The notes under the pieces were generated by a model. It was not told the origin of the DNA and did not search any database. It was given only the letters and a program-made list of their open reading frames with translations. DNA of 64,000 nucleotides from UBA5078 sp033721235 (GTDB lineage: Bacteria > Pseudomonadota > Gammaproteobacteria > Pseudomonadales > Pseudohongiellaceae), in the NCBI GenBank assembly GCA_033721235.1, contig JAWWAY010000013.1:17574-81573 (forward strand), in the 5' to 3' direction. Made by a program: the position numbers and the translations under genes. The stretch's first letter is position 1. Every line of letters begins with the position of its first letter. Positions 8,381-17,790 of this stretch are shown in pieces.

Positions 8381-11368
8381 ATGCTCGATACACTGATAAT
8401 GAGAATCAAGAGTCAATTTTTTAGCCAAACAGCAGTTGTGCTTGCCGGGGCCATTGCCCTTGCTGGCTGTAGCCCGCAGGAGGCACCGACCTCGAATGCC
8501 GGCGTGCAGCAGCCTACGCCCGAAGCATTGCCCTATAAGCGCATTAACACGCCTAATCCCAACGACCCTCTCGATGCTCATATCTTTGAATTGGACAATG
8601 GTCTTCAGGTTTATCTCACCGAGAACCACGAAGAGCCTCGTTTCTACGCAGAGATTGCCGTCAAGGCAGGCAGCAAACACGACCCAGCCGATGCCACCGG
8701 TTTAGCCCATTATCTGGAGCATTTGCTGTTCAAGGGTAATCAGTCATTGGGCACCCTAGATTATGCGGCTGAAAAACCCTATTTAGACCAAATCAGCGAG
8801 CTTTATGAGCAACACTTCAACGAAACTGACCCAGAAGTTAGGGCCGATATCTATGCTCAGATAAATGAATTGGCGGGGCAGGCGGCTCAATACGCTGTCC
8901 CCAATGAGATCGATAAACTCTACAATAGCATGGGCGCCACAGGTCTGAATGCGCATACTTGGCATGAAGAGACGGTGTATAAAGTGGGCCTACCGTCTAA
9001 CCGACTAGAGCAATGGGCGGCTGTAGAGTCCAATCGCTTCATCGACCCTGTGTTCCGTCTATTCCATACGGAGCTAGAAACGGTATATGAAGAGAAGAAT
9101 CGCAGCATGGATAATCGCGGCCGTGTCTCCTATTACGCCTTGGGCGACCTGCTTTACAAAGTGCACCCATATGGTCAGCAAACAACCATTGGTTCCGCGG
9201 AGCACTTAAAGAACCCATCGCTTGTTTATATTCACGAGTATTTCGACACCTATTATGTCCCCAATAATATGGCCATATTTATCAGTGGCGATATCGACAT
9301 AGACGAGACGATTTCTGTGATCAGCGATGCCTTTGGCAAGTGGGAAGAGAAACCAGTGCCTGAGGTTGGCCCTTGGGTTGAAGAGCCCCTGCAAGGAGCA
9401 GAACGCGTAACGGTTAATTACCCTGGTGAAGAAGAAGTCCAAATTGCCTTCCGCACGGTTCCCAATGGCCACGAAGATAAAGAAGCGCTGATGTTAGTTG
9501 ACATGATCCTGGATAACCGCACCGCAGGACTGATCAATTTGAACCTCAATCAAGCACAGGCCGTGCAAGCCGCAGGCTCCTCACCAGAGTTTCTGAACGA
9601 TTACGGCTCACAGCGTCTATGGGGTATTCCTAAGGCAGACCAAACTCTTGAAGAAGTGGAAGCACTCCTTCTAGAGCAGATCGAATTAGTAAAAGCTGGT
9701 GAATTCGACGAGTGGATTCTGCCCGCGATTGTTAATGATTTTAAGAAAACTCAAAAACAAGCCCTAGAATCCAATACTGCCCGCGTCACGACCATGCGTC
9801 AGGCATTTATGGCCGAGCAGGATTGGGATTTTCACATTGGCGAAATCGCTCGCTTAGAGCAAGTGGACAAAGAAGATGTAATAGCTGTGGCCAATAAGTA
9901 TTTTTCCAATAACTACGCCGCCGTCTACCGCGTTGATGGCCCCCAGGATATTCCCACCGTTGAAAAGCCACAGATTGACCCTGTGCAAATAGACCCTACT
10001 CGACAATCCCAGTTTGCCGCGCAAATTCTGGCCATGCCCTATGAGGAAATTGAGCCTACCTATGTGCAAGAAGGCGAGGACTATCGCATCGTCGAGTTTG
10101 CCCCTGGAGTGGACTTATACTATGCCCCTAACCCGCTGAATGATTTGTTTTCTTTCTCTATTAATGTAGAAGTTGGCACAGAAGAGAATGAACTCTTGAA
10201 CTTAGCGACGTCATTGCTAGAGAAGTCCGGTACGCAAACATTCTCTGCCACACAACTGCAGAAAGAATGGTATCGCCTAGGCAGTGAGTTTGGTGTTGGT
10301 GCTGGAGCTAATGAATCAACAATTGGGGTCTCTGGCTTAGACGAGCAGTTCGAAGCGACTCTTGCTTTGATGCTTGATCTCATTCGCAACCCCCAAGCAG
10401 ATGAGGCCACACTAGAAGAGCTCAAAGCGATCATTCTGAAGGCCCGTGAAGAGCAGAAACAGGATCCGCGTGCTATTAGCCGTGCCCTGTATCTTTATAA
10501 TCGCTATGGCGACGAGTCGCCTATGCTGCAAGGTCTAAGTAGCGATGATATTCGCGCCGCCACTTTAGATGACATACAAAGCCTGATACACGAACTACTA
10601 GGCTATAAGCATACAATCAGCTATACCGGCTCGCTCCCAATAGAGAGAGTAGTTGAAATTTTGCGTGAACAATACCAGCTCCCCGAGCAGCTAATGGACA
10701 CGCCTCCTTATCGTTTCCGCACAAGCAGAGAGATCACTGAGAACGAGATTTATGTCGTTGACCAACAAACGGCGCAGTCACAAGTGCGTATCGAGTTCCC
10801 CGATGGCACTTATGATGAGAGCATTACGGTGCCGGTATCCCTGTTCAACACCTATTTCGGTACCAGCATGTCTAGCGTTGTGTTCCAAGAGCTTCGCGAG
10901 GCGAGGGCATTGGCCTACTCGGCACAAGCACAATACGTGCAAGGCAGCCGCCTAAATGCGGAGAATCTTGGCTTAGGCGTAATCGGTTCTCAAAACGATA
11001 AAACCGTTGAGGCCATCGGCGCTTTCTTAGACTTATACGATAATATGCCAGTCTCTGAGGAGCGCTTTAGTGAAGCGAAAAACTCCATGGAAAACCGTTA
11101 TCGCACCTCGACTATTGGATTCCGCAGAATTTTGAGTACCGTGAGATCATGGGAAGACTTAGGCTTGGAGGGCGACCCACGTCAGCGTCGCTTTGCCGAG
11201 TTACAGGAAACCGGCCTAGAAGACATGGTAAATTTCCAGCGCAGCAATATAGCAGGCAAACCAAGGCTAATCTCAATAGTCGGTGATGTATCGCTTATCA
11301 ACGCCGATGCATTGTCCGAATACGGACAAGTAAAACAGGTGCAAGTCGACGATATATTTGTCGACTAG
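8381..11368 (+). CDS. M16 (pitrilysin/insulinase) family metalloprotease lipoprotein
   Basis: This is a 995-residue zinc peptidase lipoprotein. A signal peptide ends in the lipobox ALAGC with Cys30, so the enzyme is anchored facing the periplasm. The inverted zinc motif HYLEH lies at residues 110-114, and ELETVYEEKNR supplies the expected third ligand downstream. Its length fits the two-halves architecture of M16 proteases: an active N-terminal half and an inactive C-terminal half containing FQELREARALAYS. The ATG at 8381 has GGAGAG at good spacing; a GTG at 8360 is in frame but less likely. It heads an operon with an ABC transporter 12 nt downstream and is divergent from a TonB receptor. Probably degrades imported or secreted peptides. 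Confidence 0.92.
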   Translation: MLDTLIMRIKSQFFSQTAVVLAGAIALAGCSPQEAPTSNAGVQQPTPEALPYKRINTPNPNDPLDAHIFELDNGLQVYLTENHEEPRFYAEIAVKAGSKHDPADATGLAHYLEHLLFKGNQSLGTLDYAAEKPYLDQISELYEQHFNETDPEVRADIYAQINELAGQAAQYAVPNEIDKLYNSMGATGLNAHTWHEETVYKVGLPSNRLEQWAAVESNRFIDPVFRLFHTELETVYEEKNRSMDNRGRVSYYALGDLLYKVHPYGQQTTIGSAEHLKNPSLVYIHEYFDTYYVPNNMAIFISGDIDIDETISVISDAFGKWEEKPVPEVGPWVEEPLQGAERVTVNYPGEEEVQIAFRTVPNGHEDKEALMLVDMILDNRTAGLINLNLNQAQAVQAAGSSPEFLNDYGSQRLWGIPKADQTLEEVEALLLEQIELVKAGEFDEWILPAIVNDFKKTQKQALESNTARVTTMRQAFMAEQDWDFHIGEIARLEQVDKEDVIAVANKYFSNNYAAVYRVDGPQDIPTVEKPQIDPVQIDPTRQSQFAAQILAMPYEEIEPTYVQEGEDYRIVEFAPGVDLYYAPNPLNDLFSFSINVEVGTEENELLNLATSLLEKSGTQTFSATQLQKEWYRLGSEFGVGAGANESTIGVSGLDEQFEATLALMLDLIRNPQADEATLEELKAIILKAREEQKQDPRAISRALYLYNRYGDESPMLQGLSSDDIRAATLDDIQSLIHELLGYKHTISYTGSLPIERVVEILREQYQLPEQLMDTPPYRFRTSREITENEIYVVDQQTAQSQVRIEFPDGTYDESITVPVSLFNTYFGTSMSSVVFQELREARALAYSAQAQYVQGSRLNAENLGLGVIGSQNDKTVEAIGAFLDLYDNMPVSEERFSEAKNSMENRYRTSTIGFRRILSTVRSWEDLGLEGDPRQRRFAELQETGLEDMVNFQRSNIAGKPRLISIVGDVSLINADALSEYGQVKQVQVDDIFVD

Positions 11369-11380
11369 AAGGATGCAGCA

Positions 11381-12334
11381 GTGTCGAAAGAGAAAGCGTT
11401 GGACCCTACACCACTGCGTGTAGAAAAACTCAGTAAGAGCTTCGGCGATACGCCAGTATTGAAGGAGCTTAATCTTACGGTTGAGACCGGTGCCGTTCAT
11501 GGCCTTGTTGGCTTGAACGGCTCGGGCAAAACCACCACTATGGAATGCCTACTGGGCATGCAGCCTTATCATGCTGGCAAGATTAGCATCATGGGGCTAA
11601 AGCCCGAGCAGCTGTATAAGCATGCGGGCAAAGTGGTGAGTGTGTTCGACAGCCCGAGCTTGCACCCGCAGTTAACCGTAAAACAAACCTTAGAGCATGC
11701 CTGCCTATTATGTGAGCGCCCCGCGCGGACACCCACCCAAGTGGAGGCAATGCTTGGCATCTCTCAGTACAGTCAATACAAAATAAAGCATCTATCGCTG
11801 GGCAATAGGCGGCGCACGTCTATCGCTCAGGCGCTGCTAGGGCGCCCCGAATTCATTATCTTAGACGAGCCATTCAATGGGCTAGATGCTGGAGGCGTTG
11901 ACGACCTACTCAATCTTATTAGTCGTCTTAACCGCGAAGAAGGAACCTCCTTCCTACTCTCCAGTCATCAGCTGCCTTACTTAGAAAAAATTTGCTCCCA
12001 TATTTCCGTACTACATCGCGGCCGCATTGCCGTGAGCGGCCACGTAAGCCGCCTATTCAATGCCCAGCACAGCCGACTACTGGTGCACTGCGACGATGTG
12101 GTTAGAGCCTGTGCCATTGTCCAAGGCATGCCCGGCGTTGAGATCGAAGACAATAGCTACCCGGGCTTGCTTACTCTGCAGCTTGATGGCGTAAACCCCG
12201 CACTGATTAATCAAAAGTTAGTAGAGAAAGGTATCGCGATACACGAGCTCGTTAGAGAGAAACCCTCATTAGAAACCCTTTTTCAAGCAGTGGTTGCTAC
12301 CGACCCGCTTCCCGCGCTGGAGGTGGAAATATGA
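11381..12334 (+). CDS. ABC transporter ATP-binding protein
   Basis: This 317-residue protein is the ATPase subunit of an ABC-2-type transporter. The Walker A motif is GLNGSGKTT, the signature is the variant LSLGNRRR in place of LSGGQ, and Walker B is FIILDEPFNGLD, followed by the switch His in LLSSHQ. The C-terminal ~90 residues form an extra domain as in CcmA/DrrA-like ATPases. The start is GTG at 11381, with AAGGA upstream. Its stop overlaps the start of the permease gene by four nucleotides (ATGA), so the pair is translationally coupled. Transport direction is most likely export; the cargo is unknown. Confidence 0.9.
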   Translation: MSKEKALDPTPLRVEKLSKSFGDTPVLKELNLTVETGAVHGLVGLNGSGKTTTMECLLGMQPYHAGKISIMGLKPEQLYKHAGKVVSVFDSPSLHPQLTVKQTLEHACLLCERPARTPTQVEAMLGISQYSQYKIKHLSLGNRRRTSIAQALLGRPEFIILDEPFNGLDAGGVDDLLNLISRLNREEGTSFLLSSHQLPYLEKICSHISVLHRGRIAVSGHVSRLFNAQHSRLLVHCDDVVRACAIVQGMPGVEIEDNSYPGLLTLQLDGVNPALINQKLVEKGIAIHELVREKPSLETLFQAVVATDPLPALEVEI

Positions 12335-13188
12335 ACGGGTTTAAAGCGGCGTTTCGAGCAGAACTTTTTGTCATGCTCCACAATAATGCGGCTAGGTTTT
12401 TATTGGTAATGCCAGCAATCGCAGTCATTATTAGGGCGATAGCGGTTAAGCTCAGCGACAATGCTCGTCAAGCACAACAAAGCCTTAGCGGTGGCCGCTC
12501 TTTCGAAGACATAGCGAGTTCAAATGCCTGGGGACATTTAGTTGATAGCCTCTCCATTGGCTTGACCCTTCTGAGCTTAAGCTTAGTCGCCTATGCCGCT
12601 TGGAGCTTTTCCAGTGACCGTGACAATGGCGCCCTTCGCCATGTGGTCATACGCACGACCAACCGCATGGGAATCGTATTGGCAAAGTTTGCAAACGTGT
12701 TTTTGCTTGCCTTGGCCACTCTTATCTTACTAGGTATTGGCAGCGCCTTAATTACTGCCATTCTATGGGACTTTGGCCCCATTGTAGAAGACGGCTACGA
12801 GCTCATAAGTAGCGCCGAGATTCGCCAAGAAGTGGCATTGGGCTTGGGCTTGGCAATTCTACCAATTCCAACAGCATTGGCTTTTGGTGTTTTAGTATCG
12901 GTGAGTACGCAATCTGCCACGCAGGCGATTACTACGGCGCTAGGCATTACACTTGCCGTTGATATTTTTAAGTCTGTTTTGGGATCCTATGCGTATTATA
13001 TATACGCAAGCTTTCAACCTTCCTTAGTAGACCGCTCCTACCTAAGCGATGTCGGCCGGTTGGTTAGAGGCTATTCAGACGTGATGGTGGACACTCAAAT
13101 GCTATCACTTAATCAATGGATACCGCTGCCGCAAATGCTCGTTTTTATTGCAGCAGCATTAGTCGTGGTACGGTTTAGAAAACTATGA
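12331..13188 (+). CDS. ABC-2 type transporter permease
   Basis: This 285-residue inner-membrane protein has about six hydrophobic helices, with a large loop after the first (residues ~40-70) and the segment SFSSDRDNGALRHVVIRTTNR, reminiscent of ABC-2 permeases where a partly cytoplasmic region follows helix 2. It shares ATGA overlaps with both the ATPase gene upstream and the PDZ lipoprotein gene downstream, so the three are cotranslated. It is the obvious membrane partner of the ATPase. Substrate cannot be told from sequence. Confidence 0.85.
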   Translation: MNGFKAAFRAELFVMLHNNAARFLLVMPAIAVIIRAIAVKLSDNARQAQQSLSGGRSFEDIASSNAWGHLVDSLSIGLTLLSLSLVAYAAWSFSSDRDNGALRHVVIRTTNRMGIVLAKFANVFLLALATLILLGIGSALITAILWDFGPIVEDGYELISSAEIRQEVALGLGLAILPIPTALAFGVLVSVSTQSATQAITTALGITLAVDIFKSVLGSYAYYIYASFQPSLVDRSYLSDVGRLVRGYSDVMVDTQMLSLNQWIPLPQMLVFIAAALVVVRFRKL

Positions 13189-14198
13189 GCAGGATGCTTG
13201 GTTTTATGACTAACACACCCCTCTTACAAAAACTAAAAAGCCTAGTCGTAGCGTTACTTTGTGCAGGGCTTGCAGCGTGCATCGGTTCTCAACCGACCAG
13301 CGTGGTTCCTAGTATCGCCATGTCCGGTGAAACAGTCAGTTATAACAGCACACGCAGTGCACAGGACGGGTATGACTTCGGGCTTACCGTCTCTGTCAAT
13401 GAGAGTGACTCTCTCACCAACTTAGAAATACTACCCGGTGTAAGAGTGCGATCCGTTGCTGACAACTCGCCGGCGGCGCGGAGCGGAATTCGCGTAGGCG
13501 ACATCATTCTGGAAGTCGACGGTAAGAAGATTAACCAACCGGACACTCTCAGTGCTATAGCGACACAAGCCGGTGAGGATGAGAAACGTTTTCGCTTTAT
13601 CGCCAGACGTAATACCAGTGTGTTCGAAACACAGCTGACAGCCCGTAGGTTAAACCCGGAGCAATTCACCCCAGTGGAGCTTTACCGATCCGACCCCATA
13701 GCCACACGTGCCGGCTATGTTACACAGCTAGTCGATGCCGATATGGGCCAGTTTGAGACCGGCGCTAAGGTCGTCGAATTCTTCGACAAATCGCCACTGC
13801 GAGAGGCTGGCATAGAGATTAACGATATTATTATCCGCATCGATAAGCGCCCATTAGAGTCTGCGCAGGATCTCATTACGACTATCAACGGGGAGTATGA
13901 GCTAGGCGACTCCGTAGAGCTCGGCTTTATTCGTAACACCTCCAGCGGCTCAAGCATGCTAGAAAAAAATGTAAAATTATGGAGCCCGAAACGACGAATC
14001 AGCGATATTTCACTTGGTCCTCTACTGCAGTATTCCCAGGATATAGGTTCTGCTAGAACCCAATTGAGTATTGGCGACTTTTGGCTATTCTCGCTATTTG
14101 ACTACAGCCATATCGAAGGAGAAAAGCAGTATACTCTGTTCGAGTTTTTCCGCTTCTCCAGCGGCTATGGCGAACTGGTCGAGGATGCAAGCCCTTGA
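13185..14198 (+). CDS. Lipoprotein with two PDZ domains
   Basis: This 337-residue exported lipoprotein carries a signal peptide ending in GLAAC. A first PDZ domain contains GVRVRSVADNSPAARSGIR followed by VGDIILEVDG (about residues 85-145). A second one contains AKVVEFFDKSPLREAGIE followed by INDIIIRIDK (about residues 190-250). No serine-protease domain precedes them, so this is a binding or scaffold protein rather than a DegP-like protease. The C-terminal ~80 residues (after KLWSPKRR) are not recognised. It overlaps the permease gene by 4 nt and the next gene by 4 nt. It may link the exporter to the exported FG-GAP proteins; that role is inferred. Confidence 0.8.
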   Translation: MSRMLGFMTNTPLLQKLKSLVVALLCAGLAACIGSQPTSVVPSIAMSGETVSYNSTRSAQDGYDFGLTVSVNESDSLTNLEILPGVRVRSVADNSPAARSGIRVGDIILEVDGKKINQPDTLSAIATQAGEDEKRFRFIARRNTSVFETQLTARRLNPEQFTPVELYRSDPIATRAGYVTQLVDADMGQFETGAKVVEFFDKSPLREAGIEINDIIIRIDKRPLESAQDLITTINGEYELGDSVELGFIRNTSSGSSMLEKNVKLWSPKRRISDISLGPLLQYSQDIGSARTQLSIGDFWLFSLFDYSHIEGEKQYTLFEFFRFSSGYGELVEDASP

Positions 14199-15751
14199 TT
14201 GCACTGCTCAAGCATCTAGGCTTTACTTTAGGCCCCCTTATTGCGATTGCTTGCTCCTCTCATGCATCGGGACAGGCACAGCATATTAGCTCGGAGCTTT
14301 CGAGCGAGAGCTTTGCACCAGTGTATTATCAGGACATGGACGGTGATTCACTGGTCGATATTATCCTCCCCCATTGGAGCCAAAATACTGGGCGAGAGTT
14401 ACATATTTACTTGCAAAGTAGCAATGGGACTTACGCTCCTCAGCCTTCTCGTCGCGTCGAAATAAAGCCAGAAATTATCGCTTTCGCCTTCGCGGATACG
14501 AGGCCTGCACCCGGCAAGGAACTCATCTTAATTACCGACAGCAATGTGTTCAGCTTATCCAGCGCTATTGAAAGTTATAGTGGCAATTTGGCGCCACTGT
14601 TTGAGTGGAACTTTGTCGCCAGCGCACCAGAGCGCAAGCAAGTCCTGCATTTTGCAGGAGTTCAGGATATTAATAACGATGGTTTGGAGGACCTGCTGCT
14701 TCCTGGCCGCGAAGCTTACGGCTACTTTCAAAATCTGGGCAATGATACCTTTTCATTGGCGCATCAGTTCGACACCGTCAACACGGAGCTCTCCCCCTCG
14801 GACCTGCCTAATGGCAACGGCCGCGCCAGCACACAGCTCAGCATTAATGAAAAGGACGGATTAGTCTTTAAAGTGACACTGCCGAATAGATCGGCATTCG
14901 ATGACTTTCTAAGCCAAGCAAACAGCAATGATGAAAGCGACGATATGCTAGCAACTGAGCTATGGCGACCAAGCGCGCTAATTAGCCAAATGAATAATGA
15001 TAGTAGAGCCGATTTCGTCTACATGAATATCGGCAATGATCTCTACGGTCAAATTAATGTTTTAGTACAAAGCGAAAGTGGCCAGTTCGCCGAGAAAGCT
15101 ACCTGGAAAGGCCCCATCGACACTAGCGGTGAAATACAATTATTGGATTTCAACGGTGATGGCAGCAGCGATATTATTCGCTTGGTGAATAATTCCAACG
15201 AGTGGGATGTTTACTTTTACACAAATCGGGACGGTAGCTTTAATTTCGACAAGGCCGATCAGGTCATGCGATTCTCGGGCTACGATGTAGAGGTAAAAAC
15301 AACTAAGATCGCGCAAGACGCCTCAGTCTTTTTATCTGTGCAGTATTATACTATTCCGGTTGTTAGCGCTATTCGCAACGCAAGCATTGTTCGCACACAG
15401 CTTATGTACGAGCTATCTGATCAAAGCTCACCTATCTTCAGCACGAGACCAAACTTCAGGCTAGACGAGAGTTTTTCAGCCGAACAAGTGCGTGGATTGA
15501 GTTCAGCCATGCAGATCGATTCCGACCTCGATGGCGACGGACGCAACGACGCTCTCTATATCACAGAGACTGGTGCGCTAGAGGCCAAGAGCATTAACGA
15601 TGAGCTAGAGATTTCAGATGAGGCGTTTTGGCAGTATGTTCCCAGCCGCTCCATTGTGCGGTTCGCCACTGCTCAACTCAATGATGATGAAGTGCCTGAC
15701 TTTATTCTTTATCACTCCAATGCGATTAGTCTTCTGGTCTCTACCCCATGA
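14195..15751 (+). CDS. Exported FG-GAP/VCBS-repeat protein (first of a pair)
   Basis: This 518-residue protein has an N-terminal signal peptide (hydrophobic to about residue 25) and about seven calcium-loop repeats of the integrin-alpha/FG-GAP type. Repeat cores visible are DMDGDSLVDI, DINNDGLEDL, QMNNDSRADF, DFNGDGSSDI, DLDGDGRNDA and QLNDDEVPDF, plus a degenerate one near residue 100. Seven repeats fit a seven-bladed beta-propeller. The start is TTG at 14195, overlapping the previous stop (TTGA), so translation is coupled. It also overlaps the second propeller gene by 4 nt. Likely periplasmic or surface-exposed, binding Ca2+; ligand unknown. A single Cys near residue 20 lies in the signal region but is not a convincing lipobox. 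Confidence 0.8.
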   Translation: MIALLKHLGFTLGPLIAIACSSHASGQAQHISSELSSESFAPVYYQDMDGDSLVDIILPHWSQNTGRELHIYLQSSNGTYAPQPSRRVEIKPEIIAFAFADTRPAPGKELILITDSNVFSLSSAIESYSGNLAPLFEWNFVASAPERKQVLHFAGVQDINNDGLEDLLLPGREAYGYFQNLGNDTFSLAHQFDTVNTELSPSDLPNGNGRASTQLSINEKDGLVFKVTLPNRSAFDDFLSQANSNDESDDMLATELWRPSALISQMNNDSRADFVYMNIGNDLYGQINVLVQSESGQFAEKATWKGPIDTSGEIQLLDFNGDGSSDIIRLVNNSNEWDVYFYTNRDGSFNFDKADQVMRFSGYDVEVKTTKIAQDASVFLSVQYYTIPVVSAIRNASIVRTQLMYELSDQSSPIFSTRPNFRLDESFSAEQVRGLSSAMQIDSDLDGDGRNDALYITETGALEAKSINDELEISDEAFWQYVPSRSIVRFATAQLNDDEVPDFILYHSNAISLLVSTP

Positions 15752-17439
15752 CTTACTTCAAAAGGTACCTCAGTCCAATCTGTCTATATGCGTTGCCAGC
15801 TCTAGCCCACGCGCAAGCTGGCCTTCCTGACTATGACGCTATCGAATTCACTCTTACTGCGGACACCCAGCAAATAGTAAGCGTCGATCTAGACAATGAT
15901 GCCCTAGTGGATGTTATCGGCATCACCAAGGAGCAAATGGATGTCTACTTCCAGCGCGAAGCTGACGGAACTAGAGCGGCGTTCGATTTTGCCAAAGCAG
16001 ATGTGTCGATACCACTGCAGGGGCAAAACATCGCATGGCAAGTCAGTGGCAATTACTCCACACAGAGTGCTAGCCAGTCGCTGAGTATCCTGCTCTTTAT
16101 CGACGGTCAGCGAATTGTTGAGCAGTCGTTTGATGGACAAACATTGGCACAAGCTAGGGTCCTATTGGACGGACTGAACGGCTTTGTTGGAGCAGGAATT
16201 AATCAGCAGCGCTTCTCCCAAGACATCAATCTTGATGGTTTGGATGACCTGATCGTCCCTAGCGCCGGGTCATTGGAGTTACACATTCGCAATGAGGACG
16301 GCAGCTATCAAGTCCCCCTTGTTATTATGAGCGATATGCGCATCACAACGCGTCTATCTTTACAGCAAACTCTAGAGCGCGATGTAGGACAGTCGGTAGT
16401 CATTCCGCAGATAGAACTGCGCGACGTCAATAATGACGGCAGTGAAGATATCATTTCTCGCACCGAAGAGCGCTTTGACGTGTTTCTAGCCCAAGCCCAG
16501 AGCCAGCGCTACTTCAACCCTACACCGAGCTACTCCCTAGATTTACTAGCCATTCAAGAGCGCCTAGGGGAGTTTGACGTGGACCAGATCGACTTCGCCA
16601 ATCTCACTGGCATGCTATCGCTCACCCATGAGGAGATTCTCGATGACGTGAACGGTGACGGTATAGACGACTTCGTTCTGCGCGAAGGAAGCAAGGTGTC
16701 CCTGTTTAAAGGCCTGAGCAACGGCATGGATCTATCGCAACCCGTACAGATTCTGCGCTCGGGAGGAAACGTCCTCAGTAGCTTCCTGTATGATGAAAAC
16801 GAGGATGGTCGCAAAGACCTTTGGCTCTGGCGCATCGAACCCATTTCCGTGGGAGACATTTTCCTTTGGCTAGCTATCTCAGGCAGTATCGATGTAGAAG
16901 CCTTTGTCTATCCAAATGAGGGAGAGCGTTTCGCTAGACGCCCCACAAGACAAGTCACCGTTACCCTTAAGTTTCCCTCGGTTGTCCGCGCTATTAACAC
17001 CGTGATGGAATTTAGAGATCAACGGGAGGCCGCCAGTGAAAACGCCAGTACGCCTAATACTGTCGCGAGTTTAGACGATGAGATCGAAAACGATTTCATC
17101 GTGTTGCTGGAGGATCGCATCCAAGTTTTTCTCGATGCCATCGAGCCCCCAACACAGGCTAGCGAAGATCGTTTTCTGGCCTCGCTAAACTATAGCCGCA
17201 ATCGAGACAACTACGAAATTGACCTGCAAGAGTTGATTGAGAACGTCGAGATTGAAGATCAGTATGGCTTGAATGACTTAGCCGACAAAGCGAAAGACTT
17301 TGAACTGACAATGCCCAGCACAATGCGCAATGGAGATATCAGCGCTCTTCAATTGAACAAGGACCAACGCAACGACATTTTTGTATTTTTAGAGCGATCT
17401 AACGACGAGATCAAAGGAGTGCTGCTGCTATCGCGCTAG
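15748..17439 (+). CDS. Exported FG-GAP/VCBS-repeat protein (second of a pair)
   Basis: This 563-residue protein has a signal peptide ending near ALAHAQA and about seven Asp-rich repeats: VDLDNDALVDV, DINLDGLDDL, DVNNDGSEDI, DDVNGDGIDDF, YDENEDGRKDL, a degenerate LDDEIENDF and LNKDQRNDI. This again suggests a seven-bladed propeller with Ca2+-binding loops. It starts at an ATG overlapping the stop of its neighbour (ATGA). The two proteins share architecture but little obvious sequence outside the repeats, which suggests an old duplication or a matched heteromeric pair. A hydrophobic LWLAISG segment near residue 370 interrupts the repeats. Function unknown. Confidence 0.8.
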   Translation: MTYFKRYLSPICLYALPALAHAQAGLPDYDAIEFTLTADTQQIVSVDLDNDALVDVIGITKEQMDVYFQREADGTRAAFDFAKADVSIPLQGQNIAWQVSGNYSTQSASQSLSILLFIDGQRIVEQSFDGQTLAQARVLLDGLNGFVGAGINQQRFSQDINLDGLDDLIVPSAGSLELHIRNEDGSYQVPLVIMSDMRITTRLSLQQTLERDVGQSVVIPQIELRDVNNDGSEDIISRTEERFDVFLAQAQSQRYFNPTPSYSLDLLAIQERLGEFDVDQIDFANLTGMLSLTHEEILDDVNGDGIDDFVLREGSKVSLFKGLSNGMDLSQPVQILRSGGNVLSSFLYDENEDGRKDLWLWRIEPISVGDIFLWLAISGSIDVEAFVYPNEGERFARRPTRQVTVTLKFPSVVRAINTVMEFRDQREAASENASTPNTVASLDDEIENDFIVLLEDRIQVFLDAIEPPTQASEDRFLASLNYSRNRDNYEIDLQELIENVEIEDQYGLNDLADKAKDFELTMPSTMRNGDISALQLNKDQRNDIFVFLERSNDEIKGVLLLSR

Positions 17440-17493
17440 AGTTGCGCTAAGCGATCGGATCAACTACCACGCGACTTCCAAAACAGGCCTATT

Positions 17494-17718
17494 ATGAAGA
17501 AGATATTTCTCTGGACGTTTTTCACTAGCATCGTTTTGGTTAACGCAGTGGCATGGCTAGTTGCCTATTTTAGCGATGTCACTATCGCCCCTCTTTTTCG
17601 CATAGCGCTCATTGTCGGCATCTGTTTTATTAGCATGATCTTCGCTGGCGCAGCCGCCTTGCTAGGCTTTCTGGAAAGCGAAGACCCCGACAAGCAATGG
17701 AATTCCACAGAAGATTAG
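17494..17718 (+). CDS. Small two-helix membrane protein
   Basis: This is a 74-residue hydrophobic protein with two predicted transmembrane helices (about residues 5-27 and 34-60) and an acidic tail ending in DPDKQWNSTED. It lies 54 nt after the second FG-GAP gene on the same strand and is probably part of the same transcript. I do not recognise the family. A role as a small subunit or stabiliser of the upstream ABC transporter is possible but unsupported. Confidence 0.6.
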   Translation: MKKIFLWTFFTSIVLVNAVAWLVAYFSDVTIAPLFRIALIVGICFISMIFAGAAALLGFLESEDPDKQWNSTED

Positions 17719-17790
17719 TCACCTCGCTTGTACCGGTAATTAGGGCAAAGTAGACTAATACGCCAGAGTAACGGTCTTGGAGATAAGCAC

